DNA from: Granulicella aggregans
GTDB lineage: Bacteria > Acidobacteriota > Terriglobia > Terriglobales > Acidobacteriaceae
Reading direction: 5' to 3'
Assembly (NCBI RefSeq): GCF_014203275.1
Contig: NZ_JACHIP010000001.1
Location: forward strand, 1,054,001 to 1,118,000
Length of the DNA: 64,000 nt
The position numbers and the translations under genes were made by a program. Below the pieces are notes generated by a model that saw only the letters and a list, made by a program, of their open reading frames with translations, was not told where the DNA came from and did no database searches. The number at the start of each line of letters is the position of its first letter. Positions within the stretch are counted from its first letter, which is position 1. Shown here piece after piece: positions 1-9,499 of the stretch.

Positions 1-564
1 GGAGGGATGAGCGCGGCGGTCCAACATCTCATAAGCCTTGGACACCGCGACTTTCTGTTTGTAAAGAACTCGCAAAAGGGCCACGGGACACCCCTGCTCT
101 CTCACCGGCTTCGAGACCAGGGCTTCGCGGCGGCAATCCGCGCCTGTAAGGTCAAGGGAGTCAAGGCTCATATCGTGGATGTTCATGGGCCGGGAGCGGA
201 TGCTGGATACAAAGCCATCGAGCTTATGTACGGCACGCATAAATTTACGGCCGTGATCGCAACGACGGACATGGTCGCAATGGGTGTTTACCACGGCCTG
301 CATTCGAGGGGCGTGCAGATTCCGGAAGATGTTTCCGTTGTAGGTTTCGACAACACCTACTTCAGCCGATTCATGCTGCCGCCGTTGACTTCGGTGGATG
401 TGCCAAGGATCGAGCTGAGCCAGCTAGTAGTTGCCGCGCTGCTGCAGGATGAACCGGGACGCCTGATCGACCTGGAGACAACACTCGTGATTCGGCTATC
501 TACACGTGAGCCGGCAACCGTTCAGTCAAAGGCTAAGTTCTCTCGAAACCGACCCTCTACTTAA
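1..564 (+). CDS. LacI-family transcriptional regulator, C-terminal part (cut by window edge)
   Basis: The frame is open from base 1 (GGA GGG ATG), so the first ATG at 7 is internal. The visible part is the C-terminal half of a LacI/GalR effector-binding domain. It starts at the usual 'AVQHLISLGHRDFLFV' segment, then has 'TAVIATTDMVAMGVYHGL' and 'IPEDVSVVGFDNTYFSR', which is the family hallmark. The N-terminal helix-turn-helix lies outside the window. The family binds a small sugar-like effector and represses nearby catabolic genes. Its 3' end overlaps the convergent M23 peptidase by 8 bp. The targets cannot be seen here. Confidence 0.9.
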   Translation, partial: GGMSAAVQHLISLGHRDFLFVKNSQKGHGTPLLSHRLRDQGFAAAIRACKVKGVKAHIVDVHGPGADAGYKAIELMYGTHKFTAVIATTDMVAMGVYHGLHSRGVQIPEDVSVVGFDNTYFSRFMLPPLTSVDVPRIELSQLVVAALLQDEPGRLIDLETTLVIRLSTREPATVQSKAKFSRNRPST

Positions 565-1858
565 CGAACCCAGTCAGATCGACCCGCTTAGCGACGTGAT
601 CCTGGATCCAGTGCGGATCCCACCACTCCTTCGCGTCGATCTGCACTCCGTCCAGTTGCATCGCGAAGTGAATGTGGTCTCCGCCCGCCATGCCCGTCAT
701 GCCGCTCAGCCCCATCACCTGGCTGCGCTTCACCATGTCGCCCTCGTGGACGTCGATCCGGCTCATGTGGCCGTAGATCGTCTGCAGGCCGTATCCATGG
801 TCCACCACGACGCAGTTGCCGTAGATACCCAGGGGCGCGGCCCACACGACTTTCCCGTCGTTCGAAGCCTCCACGCCGACATGCTGCGTCACCGCGAGAT
901 CGTATCCCAGGTGCACCTGCTGATCGATCTTTTTGCCATGATAGATGTAGCTCCGCACATCCGCGAATGTCGCCTCGGCCTGTGCATGCGCCTGCCGCGT
1001 GAACACCTCATGCCATAAGAAATGGTCGGCCGTCTTCAGCCGCAGATCCGACAGCGTCTTGTTGTTCGACTTCCGCATCTCCGTATTGATCTTCACGAAA
1101 CGCTCCACCGGATCGCCCGTGCCGTTGGGGTCAAGCTCTCCCAAGACCTTCTGCATGAACTGGTCGGAGACCTGGATCTCGTGTTGCGTATAGACCGGCT
1201 GCTCCTTTTTCGGGAAGATCACCGTCAGCGGCGTGGTCACATCGTTGCCCGCTGCGTTCGCAGCAAAGACCATCGGCACGGTGCTCTGCGGCATGTTCCA
1301 GGCAAACGCATACAACGAGAAAAGGCCTGGTTTCCCGCCCGGCATCGGCCACGCGCGGAAGCTCTGGTCACCAACCCTCACGCCCGCCGACGTATACGAC
1401 CCACTTACGTTGAAGGTCGCCAGATCGGCCATGCCCTGGTACAGGTAGTGTTGATCGGAGTCCGCGCTGACCATCGGAGGCTGAGTCACCACGTTGACGT
1501 CCTGCCCCCAGTGTGTCGCCCCGTGCATTAACCCGGCGGACGTCGCATCAATCGCCAGCTTCGCCACGCCATCGCGCAGTTGAGGATAGCTCTTTGTGCC
1601 TACCGTGAAGTTGAAGGTGGGGTCCTTCTCCTTCGAGGCAGTCTCGCCCCGCGACGTCTCAAACTTAGCCCCGTTCTGCGTTAGAGTCAGGGTCACCTTG
1701 CTCACTCCATGACCGTCATGGACATGAACAGAGATCGGCGTCGCCTGCCCGATCGTCGTCACGGCAGGGTTCACGTCCACTACAGGTTTCCCGCAGCCGG
1801 TCAGCGAAAGCGTGACCGGCACTAAGAAGAGATTTGCAACAAGTATCGAAGTTCGCAC
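557..1858 (-). CDS. M23-family metallopeptidase lipoprotein
   Basis: The protein has 433 aa and starts with GTG. A lipoprotein signal ends in the lipobox LTGC at Cys22, so it should be membrane-anchored and exported. The C-terminal domain is a LytM/M23 peptidase. It has the zinc-binding H316-x3-D320 in 'HLGYD', the YGH at 362-364, and H395-x-H397 in 'GDHIHF'. All catalytic residues are present, so it is probably an active peptidoglycan endopeptidase. The roughly 300 aa in front contain beta-rich segments (about 30-220) that I do not recognise. No strong ribosome site precedes the GTG. The next upstream gene ends 62 bp away on the same strand. Confidence 0.9.
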   Translation of the reverse strand: MRTSILVANLFLVPVTLSLTGCGKPVVDVNPAVTTIGQATPISVHVHDGHGVSKVTLTLTQNGAKFETSRGETASKEKDPTFNFTVGTKSYPQLRDGVAKLAIDATSAGLMHGATHWGQDVNVVTQPPMVSADSDQHYLYQGMADLATFNVSGSYTSAGVRVGDQSFRAWPMPGGKPGLFSLYAFAWNMPQSTVPMVFAANAAGNDVTTPLTVIFPKKEQPVYTQHEIQVSDQFMQKVLGELDPNGTGDPVERFVKINTEMRKSNNKTLSDLRLKTADHFLWHEVFTRQAHAQAEATFADVRSYIYHGKKIDQQVHLGYDLAVTQHVGVEASNDGKVVWAAPLGIYGNCVVVDHGYGLQTIYGHMSRIDVHEGDMVKRSQVMGLSGMTGMAGGDHIHFAMQLDGVQIDAKEWWDPHWIQDHVAKRVDLTGFVK

Positions 1859-1920
1859 CAGTCGATTCTAGTCGCCGATGCTCTGCATAACTGAAGACGC
1901 GAAGCTGCGAAGGTTCCCCC

Positions 1921-2787
1921 TTAAAGCTTGCGCAGATAATCCGCGTCGACTTTCAGCGATTCCTTCCACGGCATATCGAACGACTCCTGCTCCACAAACG
2001 CGTACTCGATGTGCTGAGACTTCTTAGCCTCCGCAAACACCGGCCGGTAGTCGATGCTTCCCCGCCCCAGCTCCGTAACCTTCGCATCGTGCGACTCAGG
2101 AGACGGCGTCACCGGGAGCGTGAAGTCCTTTACATGCAGCATGGAGATCCGGTGCGGATAGCTCTTCATAATCTCGATGGGCTTTTTCCCCGCCACCGAT
2201 ACCCAGCCGCAATCCATCTCAAACGTCACCTTCGCCGGATCGGTGAGACGCATCAGTTCAAAGTACGGCGTCTTACCTTCGGTCTCTGCGAACTCGCCCA
2301 CATGGTTGTGATACCCGAAGCGAACGCCCTGCGTGGCCAGCTTCGCGCCCATCTCGTTGAACTGGTCTGCGCAGTACTTCCAGTCGTCCAGCGTTACCGC
2401 GCCCTTTGCTGTCGCGTCGCGATGTCCCGGGCTCGCGCAGATGATGAACTTCGCTCCCAGGGCCTTGTCATACTCCGCAATCTCATCGAACCGCGCATGT
2501 AGATCGCCGAACGGATGATGTGCGCTGACGCACTTCAATCCCGCTTTATCGAGCGACGCCCGCACCTCGGCCGCAGGCTTCTTCGGCAGGGCCGCAGCCT
2601 CCACCACCGTAAAGCCCGCCGCGCTCACTCCCGCCAGAGCGCCGTCCAGGTCTTCCTTCATCTGGTCGCGCACGGAATAAAGCTGCACGCCTAGCGGCAG
2701 TCCCAGCGGGGTTGCCATCGCCCGGTTCTTGAATCCCAATGCCGCAAACGCGGCTACACCACCTGTAAACTCCCTGCGTGAAATCAT
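1921..2787 (-). CDS. TIM-barrel sugar isomerase/epimerase family protein, Tat-exported
   Basis: I start at 2787 because GGAGG lies just upstream and the protein then begins MISRREFTGGVAAFAALGF, a twin-arginine signal. Longer starts run into the upstream GMC gene. The 288-aa product has the AP-endonuclease-2-like barrel: 'LGVQLYSVRDQMKED', 'GFTVVEAAALP', 'RFGYHNHVGEF', 'FEMDCGWVSVAG' and 'HVKDFT', which hold the metal-binding Glu/Asp/His residues. Such periplasmic proteins are annotated as sugar phosphate isomerase/epimerase, but some act on 3-keto-glycosides. It is coupled to the GMC oxidoreductase (stop 2798), which suggests it handles that enzyme's product. Substrate is inferred only. Confidence 0.85.
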   Translation of the reverse strand: MISRREFTGGVAAFAALGFKNRAMATPLGLPLGVQLYSVRDQMKEDLDGALAGVSAAGFTVVEAAALPKKPAAEVRASLDKAGLKCVSAHHPFGDLHARFDEIAEYDKALGAKFIICASPGHRDATAKGAVTLDDWKYCADQFNEMGAKLATQGVRFGYHNHVGEFAETEGKTPYFELMRLTDPAKVTFEMDCGWVSVAGKKPIEIMKSYPHRISMLHVKDFTLPVTPSPESHDAKVTELGRGSIDYRPVFAEAKKSQHIEYAFVEQESFDMPWKESLKVDADYLRKL

Positions 2788-2797
2788 CCTGCCTCCG

Positions 2798-4369
2798 TTA
2801 AACATTTGATCTCCCCATCTCGTCCGCCAGATACTCCGAAGCCCGCATCGAAAGCGCAAGAATCGTCATCGTCGGGTTCTGCCATCCTGCGCTCACAAAG
2901 CTCGCCCCATCGACCACAAACAAGTTCTTGTGGTCATGACTCTGACACCATTTGTTCAGCACACTCGTCTTCGCATCATCACCCATCCGGCACGTCCCCA
3001 CCTCGTGAATGCTGTAGCCCGGCGGATTCGGCACCTCGTTCTTCGCCAGAACCTCGAATCCCGCTGCCTCGGCCACCGCGATACTCACCGCGATAGCGTC
3101 CTTGGCCATCTTGTATTCGTTGTCCGTGTACTTCGTCTCGATCCGCAGCACTGGGATCCCCCAGGCATCCACCTTCTGCTTGTCGATGAGCACGTGGTTC
3201 TCATGCCGACCCAGCACCTCACCCATCATGCTCATGTAGAAGGCGCTGCCGTGATACTCCCGCAGCTTCTCCTGCAACTCCGTCCCATACGCTGCAAAGT
3301 TCCGCGGGTCGAGCCCGCCCATGCTGCTTGTTACATTCAGCGCGTACCCCCGCAGAAACGCATCATGCTTTGTGTCGATATTGCGGAAGCGGGGCACGAT
3401 CGCGCCGCCGCCCATTAGCGCTTTCGTCGCTTTCCCGTTTCTTGCCTCCGGGACTGAGCACGTCACTCCTGGCCCGTACACCTGGTCCATGAGATAGTGG
3501 CCTATCGCGCCGCTGGAGTTTCCCAACCCAGAGTTCAGCAGCAGCCGCGTGCTTTCGAGCGTCCCCGCCGCCAGCACCACCACCCGCGCCTTCACATGCA
3601 TCTCGCGCCGCGAAAGCCTATCGACGAAGTGGCACCCATCCGGCAGCCCCGTATTCTTGTCGACCGTGATCTCCCGCACTACCGCATTCGCAATCGAGGT
3701 CAGCTTGCCGGTCTTCTCCGCATCCGGCAGCAGCAGGTTCACCGAACTAGCCAGCCCATCTCTTCCCTGCGCCCGACGCTGTTTGCATACCGGCATCCCA
3801 TGGGGCTTCGCTGCCTTCACAAACCGATCCATCGACTCCGACCAAACGTCATCCACCGGGACAAAGTTCCCATCCGGCATCTGAGGCGGCCCATCCTTCG
3901 CGCCCGCCACCTGAAAGATGTCCTCGACACGCGAGTAGTAGGGCGCAAGGTCCGCAAGCGAGATCGGCCAGTCCTCACCGAACCCGTCATACGACTTGCC
4001 CTTGAACTCGTAGTCGCTCAGTCGGAACGACTGCCGCGACCAGAAGAGAGACCTTCCGCCAAACAGCCGCACCCGCACCCAGTTGTAAGGATTTGCCGGA
4101 TCGAACGTGTAGGGGACTTCCTGCTCATCCACCCACACATTCGCATTGAACTCGCTGGCCTGGAAGACATGCTCCAACCTCCCCGGCGGCTTGAACCCGC
4201 GATACGGCAAGTCGTAAGCAGGCTTCCGCTTCGCATCCCGAGCCACGTCTGCCACTGGCCCCGCGTTCAGCATCAGGCACCTAGCGCCCTTCTCTGTAAG
4301 CACCTTCGCCGCCATCCCGCCTGCATGGCCCGACCCGATAATCAATACATCGAAGCTTTTGTCCGTCAT
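2798..4369 (-). CDS. GMC-family FAD-dependent oxidoreductase
   Basis: The 523-aa protein has the FAD dinucleotide-binding motif GSGHAGG at residues 12-18. The C-terminal GMC active-site block has H455 in 'HEVGTCRMGDD' and N498 in 'GWQNPTMTI', the usual His/Asn pair. There is no signal peptide of its own. In this family the partner small subunit carries a Tat signal and brings the folded flavoprotein across the membrane, and the gene just upstream is such a partner (26 bp gap). The pair resembles glucoside 3-dehydrogenase and gluconate or sorbitol dehydrogenase large/small subunits. No cytochrome c subunit is encoded here, so the electron acceptor is unknown. Confidence 0.92.
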   Translation of the reverse strand: MTDKSFDVLIIGSGHAGGMAAKVLTEKGARCLMLNAGPVADVARDAKRKPAYDLPYRGFKPPGRLEHVFQASEFNANVWVDEQEVPYTFDPANPYNWVRVRLFGGRSLFWSRQSFRLSDYEFKGKSYDGFGEDWPISLADLAPYYSRVEDIFQVAGAKDGPPQMPDGNFVPVDDVWSESMDRFVKAAKPHGMPVCKQRRAQGRDGLASSVNLLLPDAEKTGKLTSIANAVVREITVDKNTGLPDGCHFVDRLSRREMHVKARVVVLAAGTLESTRLLLNSGLGNSSGAIGHYLMDQVYGPGVTCSVPEARNGKATKALMGGGAIVPRFRNIDTKHDAFLRGYALNVTSSMGGLDPRNFAAYGTELQEKLREYHGSAFYMSMMGEVLGRHENHVLIDKQKVDAWGIPVLRIETKYTDNEYKMAKDAIAVSIAVAEAAGFEVLAKNEVPNPPGYSIHEVGTCRMGDDAKTSVLNKWCQSHDHKNLFVVDGASFVSAGWQNPTMTILALSMRASEYLADEMGRSNV

Positions 4370-4394
4370 CGTCCCTATAGTCTTTGCATTGTTT

Positions 4395-5108
4395 TCAACG
4401 CGGATAAGAAGGCATACTATGCGCCGCCTTCGGCACCGCCATCACATGGGGAGGCAGGTGTGTCGCCGTCGCTCCAAGCCCCGCCAGATCCGGCTCAATC
4501 GGCGACCAGTACAGCCCGCCCGTCACCCAGTCCTGCCCCGCTGCCGAGCTCGCATCGTCCCACGCTTTGGAATTCATCGTCGCAGTTCGTATGTCCTCAT
4601 GCGCAATGTTGATGAAGTCCGCATGAGCCTCCGTCGGAGGATGATCAGACATCCAGATGCGTAGCCACGGCTTGATCACCGCATCCGCCTGCGTCGCATC
4701 GAGCTCTGCGAAGCTCCGCTTGTACTTGCGCATGGCCTCCGCGTTCAGCCATTCCAGCCCCCCGCTGTAGACCTTCTTCCGAGTCTCGCCGGACTTCCCA
4801 ATCAGAAAGTCCAGAAACCCTGGCGTCCCGGCTTCCACTGCTCCAGGCTTACCGGCCATCGCGGGCAGCAGCAACTCGCACAGCCGTGTCATCGCCGCCA
4901 TCTGCGCGACCGTAAAAAAAATCGCTTCGCCTGTAGCGATCCCGTCCGCCGTCTCGGTCACAGGAAGCGGCGTCTTCGGATTCAGCCCCAGCGTCCAGGG
5001 CACCGGCGCAGGCGGCGGAGGCGCAGACTTTGGTGTCTGCTGACTGAGCAGCGCCTTCGGCAACAATCCAACCGAAACCAGCGCGCGCACAAAATCACGA
5101 CGCAGCAT
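4395..5108 (-). CDS. Gluconate 2-dehydrogenase subunit 3-like small subunit, Tat signal
   Basis: The 237-aa protein begins MLRRDFVRALVSVGLLPKALL, an RR signal peptide, followed by a Pro-rich linker at about 27-45. The core ('LLPAMAGKPGAVEAGTPGFLDF', 'FAELDATQADAVI') matches the gluconate 2-dehydrogenase subunit 3 family. GAAGGAG stands 5 bp before the ATG. It is the first gene of a minus-strand trio with the GMC oxidoreductase and the TIM-barrel protein. Its likely role is to escort and anchor the flavoprotein in the periplasm. The trio promoter should lie in 5109-5201, where TTGACC is a possible -35 on the minus strand. Confidence 0.85.
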   Translation of the reverse strand: MLRRDFVRALVSVGLLPKALLSQQTPKSAPPPPAPVPWTLGLNPKTPLPVTETADGIATGEAIFFTVAQMAAMTRLCELLLPAMAGKPGAVEAGTPGFLDFLIGKSGETRKKVYSGGLEWLNAEAMRKYKRSFAELDATQADAVIKPWLRIWMSDHPPTEAHADFINIAHEDIRTATMNSKAWDDASSAAGQDWVTGGLYWSPIEPDLAGLGATATHLPPHVMAVPKAAHSMPSYPR

Positions 5109-5201
5109 TGCAGTCTCCTTCTCTTCGCAAAGAAGACTACACTTTCGCTTTCACGTCAGTCCAACGCGGTCAACAACCTACTCTGATTGACGTCGCCGCT
5201 G

Positions 5202-6023
5202 TTACGCGACGTGATTCTCAAGAATGCCGATCCCGGCGATCGAAATGCGGATGACGTCGCCGGAGAGCAGGGTGAAGTCGTCGCCGGGAACGATGCCGGT
5301 CCCTGTCATCAGGAAGACGCCATGCGGAAATCCCTGGTCGCGGAAGAGGTATTCGACAAGTTGCGTTGGCTCTCGCTTTAACTCAGCAAGCGTAGTGTTT
5401 CCTTGGAAGATAACTGCACTTTTACGCTGGATTTCAATCTCGATGCTGATTGATTTCGACAGGGGTTCGTCGGCAAGAAGAATCGCCGGACCCAGCGCAC
5501 AGCTTCCATCGTAGACCTTGGCCTGCGGCAGATAGAGCGGATTTTCGCCCTCAATATCTCGCGAACTCATGTCATTGCCGATGGTATAGCCGACGATCTT
5601 TCCGGATGGATTGATCACCAGCGCGAGCTCAGGCTCGGGTACCGACCAGCTTGCATCGGACCGGATCCGCACTGCCCCGCCGGGCCCGATCACCCGCCAT
5701 CCCGCACCCTTGTAGAACAGTTCAGGTCGCTCTGCGGCGTAGACACGATCATAAAATGAGCTTCCACCAGCCTCCTTGCTCTCGGCGATTCGAGCATCCC
5801 GGCTGCGAAAGTAAGTGACGCCCGCCGCCCAGACTTCCTGCTCGACGATAGGAGCGATAATCGATGCCGCGCCCATTTGAACCGGTGCAGTCTCGGCCGC
5901 CTGCCGCGCAATCGAGAAGAGGTCTGGGTCGGCGAGAAGTTCGCTCCAGCCTCTGTTAGGAAGAGTGTGGAAGCTACCCTCAGCTTCGACCAGGATGCCT
6001 TGGGTGGTTCTGTATAGCTTCAT
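5202..6023 (-). CDS. FAH-family protein, probable 2-keto-3-deoxy-pentonate dehydratase
   Basis: The 273-aa protein has the fumarylacetoacetate-hydrolase fold. The segment '[20 protein letters not shown]' is typical of the 2-keto-3-deoxy-arabinonate/xylonate dehydratase branch, and the metal-site pieces are '[10 protein letters not shown]' and '[18 protein letters not shown]'. That enzyme makes alpha-ketoglutarate semialdehyde from 2-keto-3-deoxypentonate in the Weimberg pathway. The start overlaps the stop of the yjhG-like dehydratase by 4 bp (ATGA), so the two are translationally coupled and probably catalyse consecutive steps. Pathway assignment is by family and context; the exact pentonate is not decidable here. 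Confidence 0.85.
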   Translation of the reverse strand: MKLYRTTQGILVEAEGSFHTLPNRGWSELLADPDLFSIARQAAETAPVQMGAASIIAPIVEQEVWAAGVTYFRSRDARIAESKEAGGSSFYDRVYAAERPELFYKGAGWRVIGPGGAVRIRSDASWSVPEPELALVINPSGKIVGYTIGNDMSSRDIEGENPLYLPQAKVYDGSCALGPAILLADEPLSKSISIEIEIQRKSAVIFQGNTTLAELKREPTQLVEYLFRDQGFPHGVFLMTGTGIVPGDDFTLLSGDVIRISIAGIGILENHVA

Positions 6024-8017
6024 GCGTCGATCTTCCTTTCAATTGGGTGTCGTGCTTCTGTCTCAGCACCGCGTTCCAACTGGGCGAGGATGCTGTCCGT
6101 GTCATACACGCAGCCGCCCCAGACCCCGCCGCTTGCGTTGGTCAGCGCTGCCCATAGCCTCGTGTCATCGGGCAGGTCTGGATGTGCTGCGAGATCCGAA
6201 CGCGGTGCGCGCGCCTCGAGGCGTCGGCGGCCTTCTTCCGGAGTGAATTTCTCATCCGTTTCGCCTACTAAGTCGATGGAGCCATGCAGTGCCCGTCTGT
6301 CGACGGCGATCTCAATCACATCCCCCTCACGCACCTTGCCGATTGGCCCTCCAGCGAGCGCTTCAGGAGAGATGTGCCCAATGCACGCGCCAGTTGACAC
6401 ACCACTGAAACGAGCATCGGTCAGTACCGCGACGTGTTTGCAGAAGGGCAGATTCTTGAGTGCGGAAGTGACCTGATAGATCTCCTGCATACCGGCACCG
6501 GCCGGACCTCCGCAGATCAGGACAATCACGTCGCCGTGTGAGACGTTGCCCCTCTTGATAGCGTCGATCGCAGCGGCCTCGGTGATGAAGACGCGCGCCG
6601 GACCGGAGTGCCGGTACGCGCCCTCCTCATCGATGAGTGACGGATCGATGGAGGTGCTCTTGATAACCGAACCTTCGGGAGCGAGATTGCCGGAGGGGAA
6701 GCAGACGGTGGCAGTCATGCCGCTCGCGCGTGCGCGATCAGGCGAGAGAATGACGTCGTCGGGATCGATGCCATTGAGGTCCATGAGCCGCGCTCGAAGA
6801 GCGGCGCGGCGTTCACTCTGCTTCCACCAGTCGAGGACTTCATCGAGCGTATTGCCTGACACTGTTCGCACCGCAGTGTCGAGCAGACCAGCCTCGCGCA
6901 GATGAAGCATCACCTCCGGCACGCCTCCCGCAAGAAAGACCTGCACTGTGGCATAGCCGTGCGGACCGTTGGGCAGCGCATCGACGAGACGCGGAACCTG
7001 CCGGTTGATCGAGGCCCAGTCGTCTTTGCTCGGACGAGGAAGACCTGCGGCGTGAGCAATCGCCGGGATGTGGAGCAGGAGATTGGTCGATCCTCCAAAA
7101 GCAGCGTGAACCACCATCGCGTTGCGCAAGGCGGCAGGCGTGAGAATGTCTCGTGTGCCGATTCCTAACTTCGCCATGCGCAGTAGAGCCCGCGCCGAAC
7201 GTGCCGCCGCATCGAGCCAGATAGGCTGTCCCGAAGGCGCCAGCGCTGTGTGCGGCAGCGAAAGCCCAAGCGCTTCTCCGACGACCTGTGCCGTAGCCGC
7301 AGTGCCCAGAAACTGACAGCCCCCGCCCGGAGAGGCGCACGTCTTGCAACCCATCTCCGCCGCATACTCCAGCGTGATCTGGCCCTGCGCAAAGCGAGCG
7401 CCGATGGTTTGGATCTTGCCTGCATCCTCGCCCCCTTCGGGCGACAAAGTCACGCCCCCGGGCACCAGAATGCTGGGATAGCTGCCCGAGGAGGCAAGCG
7501 CCATCATCATCGCGGGCAGTCCCTTATCGCATGTGGCGATACCGAGCACGCCCTTCCGCGTCGGCAGCGATCGCATCAACCGCCGCAACACCATGGCCGC
7601 ATCGTTGCGATAGGCCAGCGAATCGAGCATCCCCGCCGTGCCTTGGGTCCGTCCGTCGCAGGGGTCGGTACATGCGCCGGCAAAAGGAATGGCGTGTCGA
7701 TTGCGAAGTTCGCGCGCCGCCTCCGCCACCAGCAGTCCTACCTCCCAATGGCCGGTGTGAAATCCAAGCGCGATGGCAGTACCATCCTGCGCGCGCATTC
7801 CGCCGTGCGTACTCAGAATAAGAAACTCGGGGTCGAGCAGCCGTGCGGGTTCCCATCCCATGCCTGCGTTTTGCGACAGACCAAAGAGATTGCCCGAGGG
7901 TTCGTTCAGCAGCATCTCCGGTGTGATGGGCAGCGAACCGCTTGGGCCCGGCGCGTGGGTCTTCACATCGGCGAAGAGTGCCGGACTGCTATCGAGAATT
8001 TCGGCATCAGTGAGCAT
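6020..8017 (-). CDS. yjhG: YjhG/YagF-type sugar-acid dehydratase (probable D-xylonate dehydratase)
   Basis: The 665-aa protein belongs to the IlvD/Edd superfamily and matches the YjhG/YagF branch in length (about 655 aa) and wording ('[20 protein letters not shown]', '[17 protein letters not shown]'). Cluster-ligand candidates are Cys in 'GACTDPCDG' (116/120), C163 in '[13 protein letters not shown]' and C234 in '[12 protein letters not shown]'. Family members dehydrate D-xylonate to 2-keto-3-deoxyxylonate. It overlaps the upstream MFS gene by 11 bp and the FAH gene by 4 bp, giving a tight transporter-dehydratase-dehydratase operon. Related sugar acids remain possible substrates. Confidence 0.9.
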   Translation of the reverse strand: MLTDAEILDSSPALFADVKTHAPGPSGSLPITPEMLLNEPSGNLFGLSQNAGMGWEPARLLDPEFLILSTHGGMRAQDGTAIALGFHTGHWEVGLLVAEAARELRNRHAIPFAGACTDPCDGRTQGTAGMLDSLAYRNDAAMVLRRLMRSLPTRKGVLGIATCDKGLPAMMMALASSGSYPSILVPGGVTLSPEGGEDAGKIQTIGARFAQGQITLEYAAEMGCKTCASPGGGCQFLGTAATAQVVGEALGLSLPHTALAPSGQPIWLDAAARSARALLRMAKLGIGTRDILTPAALRNAMVVHAAFGGSTNLLLHIPAIAHAAGLPRPSKDDWASINRQVPRLVDALPNGPHGYATVQVFLAGGVPEVMLHLREAGLLDTAVRTVSGNTLDEVLDWWKQSERRAALRARLMDLNGIDPDDVILSPDRARASGMTATVCFPSGNLAPEGSVIKSTSIDPSLIDEEGAYRHSGPARVFITEAAAIDAIKRGNVSHGDVIVLICGGPAGAGMQEIYQVTSALKNLPFCKHVAVLTDARFSGVSTGACIGHISPEALAGGPIGKVREGDVIEIAVDRRALHGSIDLVGETDEKFTPEEGRRRLEARAPRSDLAAHPDLPDDTRLWAALTNASGGVWGGCVYDTDSILAQLERGAETEARHPIERKIDA

Positions 8018-9359
8018 GTGCCTGGACCACCTTACCTCGACCTGATCTACCTGGATCGCGCACGAAGAACATCAGTGCCGCAGAACAAACAAACGACATC
8101 GCCATAAGAAGATATCCCGCACGCGAACTGCCCGTGACAGCCTGCAGCCAACCGACTGCGTAGCTTCCAAAGAACCCGCCCAGAGCCCCAGAGCTGTTGA
8201 TTGTGGCAAGAACCTCTGCGGCAACGTTGCGCGGCACAAGCTCCGGAACCACTGCGAAGAAGGGACCGTACGGCGTGTACATGCAGGCACCCGCGACGAC
8301 CAACCCAGCGAAGGCAAAGGCAAAGCTGCTCTGCGCGAAGGCGAATGAGAAGAAGAGCCCAAGGCCCGCACTCAGCAGAAACGGCCAGATCATCGAAACC
8401 CGGCGCAGGGTGCGATCTGACCTGCGCGAGACGAGCAGCATCAGCAAAACAGCGACGAGATAAGGTGCTGCCGACAGCAGTCCGGTCCTTCCCATGGAGA
8501 GTGCTGCACCCTGCCGCACCATAGTTGGGAGCCAGAGCACAAAGCCGTAGACTCCGAGGCTCCAACAGAAGTACGCCGCGATGAGTAGGAGAACATCGCG
8601 GCGAAGCAGCGCAAGTCGAACGCTGCCGATGGGCGCGATCGAACTCTGTTCGGCGTCCAGTTGTGCTTCAAGCGCGGCCGAGGCGCCAGGCGTCATCCAC
8701 TTCGTCTGGCCCGGCCGGTCGCGGATGATTGCGATCCATCCAAACGCCCAGAGGATGGAAGGAATGCCTTCGATGATGAACGTTCGCTGCCACCCTATCG
8801 ATTGAATGAGAAAGCCCGTAATGGCTGACATCCACAGAACGGTGATCGGATTCGCAAGCATCAGAATCGTATTGGCGCGCGACCGCTCCTGCCGGGTGAA
8901 CCAACGCGTGATGAGGAGCAACATCGCGGGAAAGATGAAGCTCTCCGCGACGCCAAGCAAAAACCTTACGAGAGCGAGCATCCAGAAGCTGTGAAGCACG
9001 CCCGTCATGGCTGCCAGAGATCCCCAGGCGACGAGCGAGAGGGCCACAAGCCTGGTCGCGCTCCGCTTGCGGGCGAGGATCACACCCGGCACCTGAAAGA
9101 TGAAGTAGCCCAGAAAGAACAGCGCACTCAGCAAGGAACTCTGCCTGCCGTCGATCCGAAGGCTCGCGGCCAGGCCAGCCGCTGCGCCGAACCCGTAGTT
9201 CGCACGATCCAGATAGGCGAGGCTATAAGTGATGAAGACAGCGGGCAGAACGTACCACCATCGGCGACCGAGCACCGCTAGCGTATTCGCGTGGGCTGTC
9301 TCTGGCTGCGCGGAAACCCAAGGAGGCGTTAGATTGGAACCGCGGCTGGAGAGGCTCAG
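8007..9359 (-). CDS. MFS transporter, sugar-acid:H+ symporter type, probable CTG start
   Basis: About 12 hydrophobic segments and '[14 protein letters not shown]' place this in the anion:cation symporter branch (hexuronate/tartrate/galactonate type). The first conventional start is GTG at 9275 (422 aa), but no ribosome site stands before it. The frame stays open to 9370. There AAGGAG (9365-9370) sits 5 nt before a CTG codon at 9357-9359, giving a plausible hydrophilic N terminus and 450 aa. I choose that start; GTG at 9275 is the alternative. It is first in the operon with the yjhG-like and FAH genes, so it probably imports their sugar acid. Confidence 0.87.
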   Translation of the reverse strand: MSLSSRGSNLTPPWVSAQPETAHANTLAVLGRRWWYVLPAVFITYSLAYLDRANYGFGAAAGLAASLRIDGRQSSLLSALFFLGYFIFQVPGVILARKRSATRLVALSLVAWGSLAAMTGVLHSFWMLALVRFLLGVAESFIFPAMLLLITRWFTRQERSRANTILMLANPITVLWMSAITGFLIQSIGWQRTFIIEGIPSILWAFGWIAIIRDRPGQTKWMTPGASAALEAQLDAEQSSIAPIGSVRLALLRRDVLLLIAAYFCWSLGVYGFVLWLPTMVRQGAALSMGRTGLLSAAPYLVAVLLMLLVSRRSDRTLRRVSMIWPFLLSAGLGLFFSFAFAQSSFAFAFAGLVVAGACMYTPYGPFFAVVPELVPRNVAAEVLATINSSGALGGFFGSYAVGWLQAVTGSSRAGYLLMAMSFVCSAALMFFVRDPGRSGRGKVVQAHAH

Positions 9360-9499
9360 GACTGCTCCTTAGACAAAAAAATCACGACGAAGCGAAGAAC
9401 GCTGCATGAGGTTCAATCTGTAAGGCGATCATGATACGTTCAACCGCTTTACATTGTCATTGCGAGGCGAGACGGGCCATTCAGGGGAGGCATAAACAT
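9360..9499. promoter_or_regulatory. Divergent control region between MFS operon and glycerate kinase
   Basis: This 140-bp spacer must hold both promoters. I see the minus-strand ribosome site AAGGAG at 9365-9370, the plus-strand site GGGGAGG at 9484-9490, and a small palindrome ATCATGAT near 9428-9435. No LacI-type operator with central CG is obvious. The end of the spacer reads TTGTCATTGCGAGGCGAGACG, which resembles one arm of a dispersed REP-like repeat but has no second arm here. Confidence 0.45.

Noticed and set aside
3497..4612. 371-aa plus-strand frame opposite the GMC oxidoreductase
   Set aside because: The minus strand carries a clear flavoprotein with all motifs; the plus frame is His/Arg/Pro-rich with no domain.
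9431..9499. N-terminal extension of glycerate kinase from ATG 9431
   Set aside because: It encodes repeat-like sequence; the TTG at 9500 has the ribosome site.
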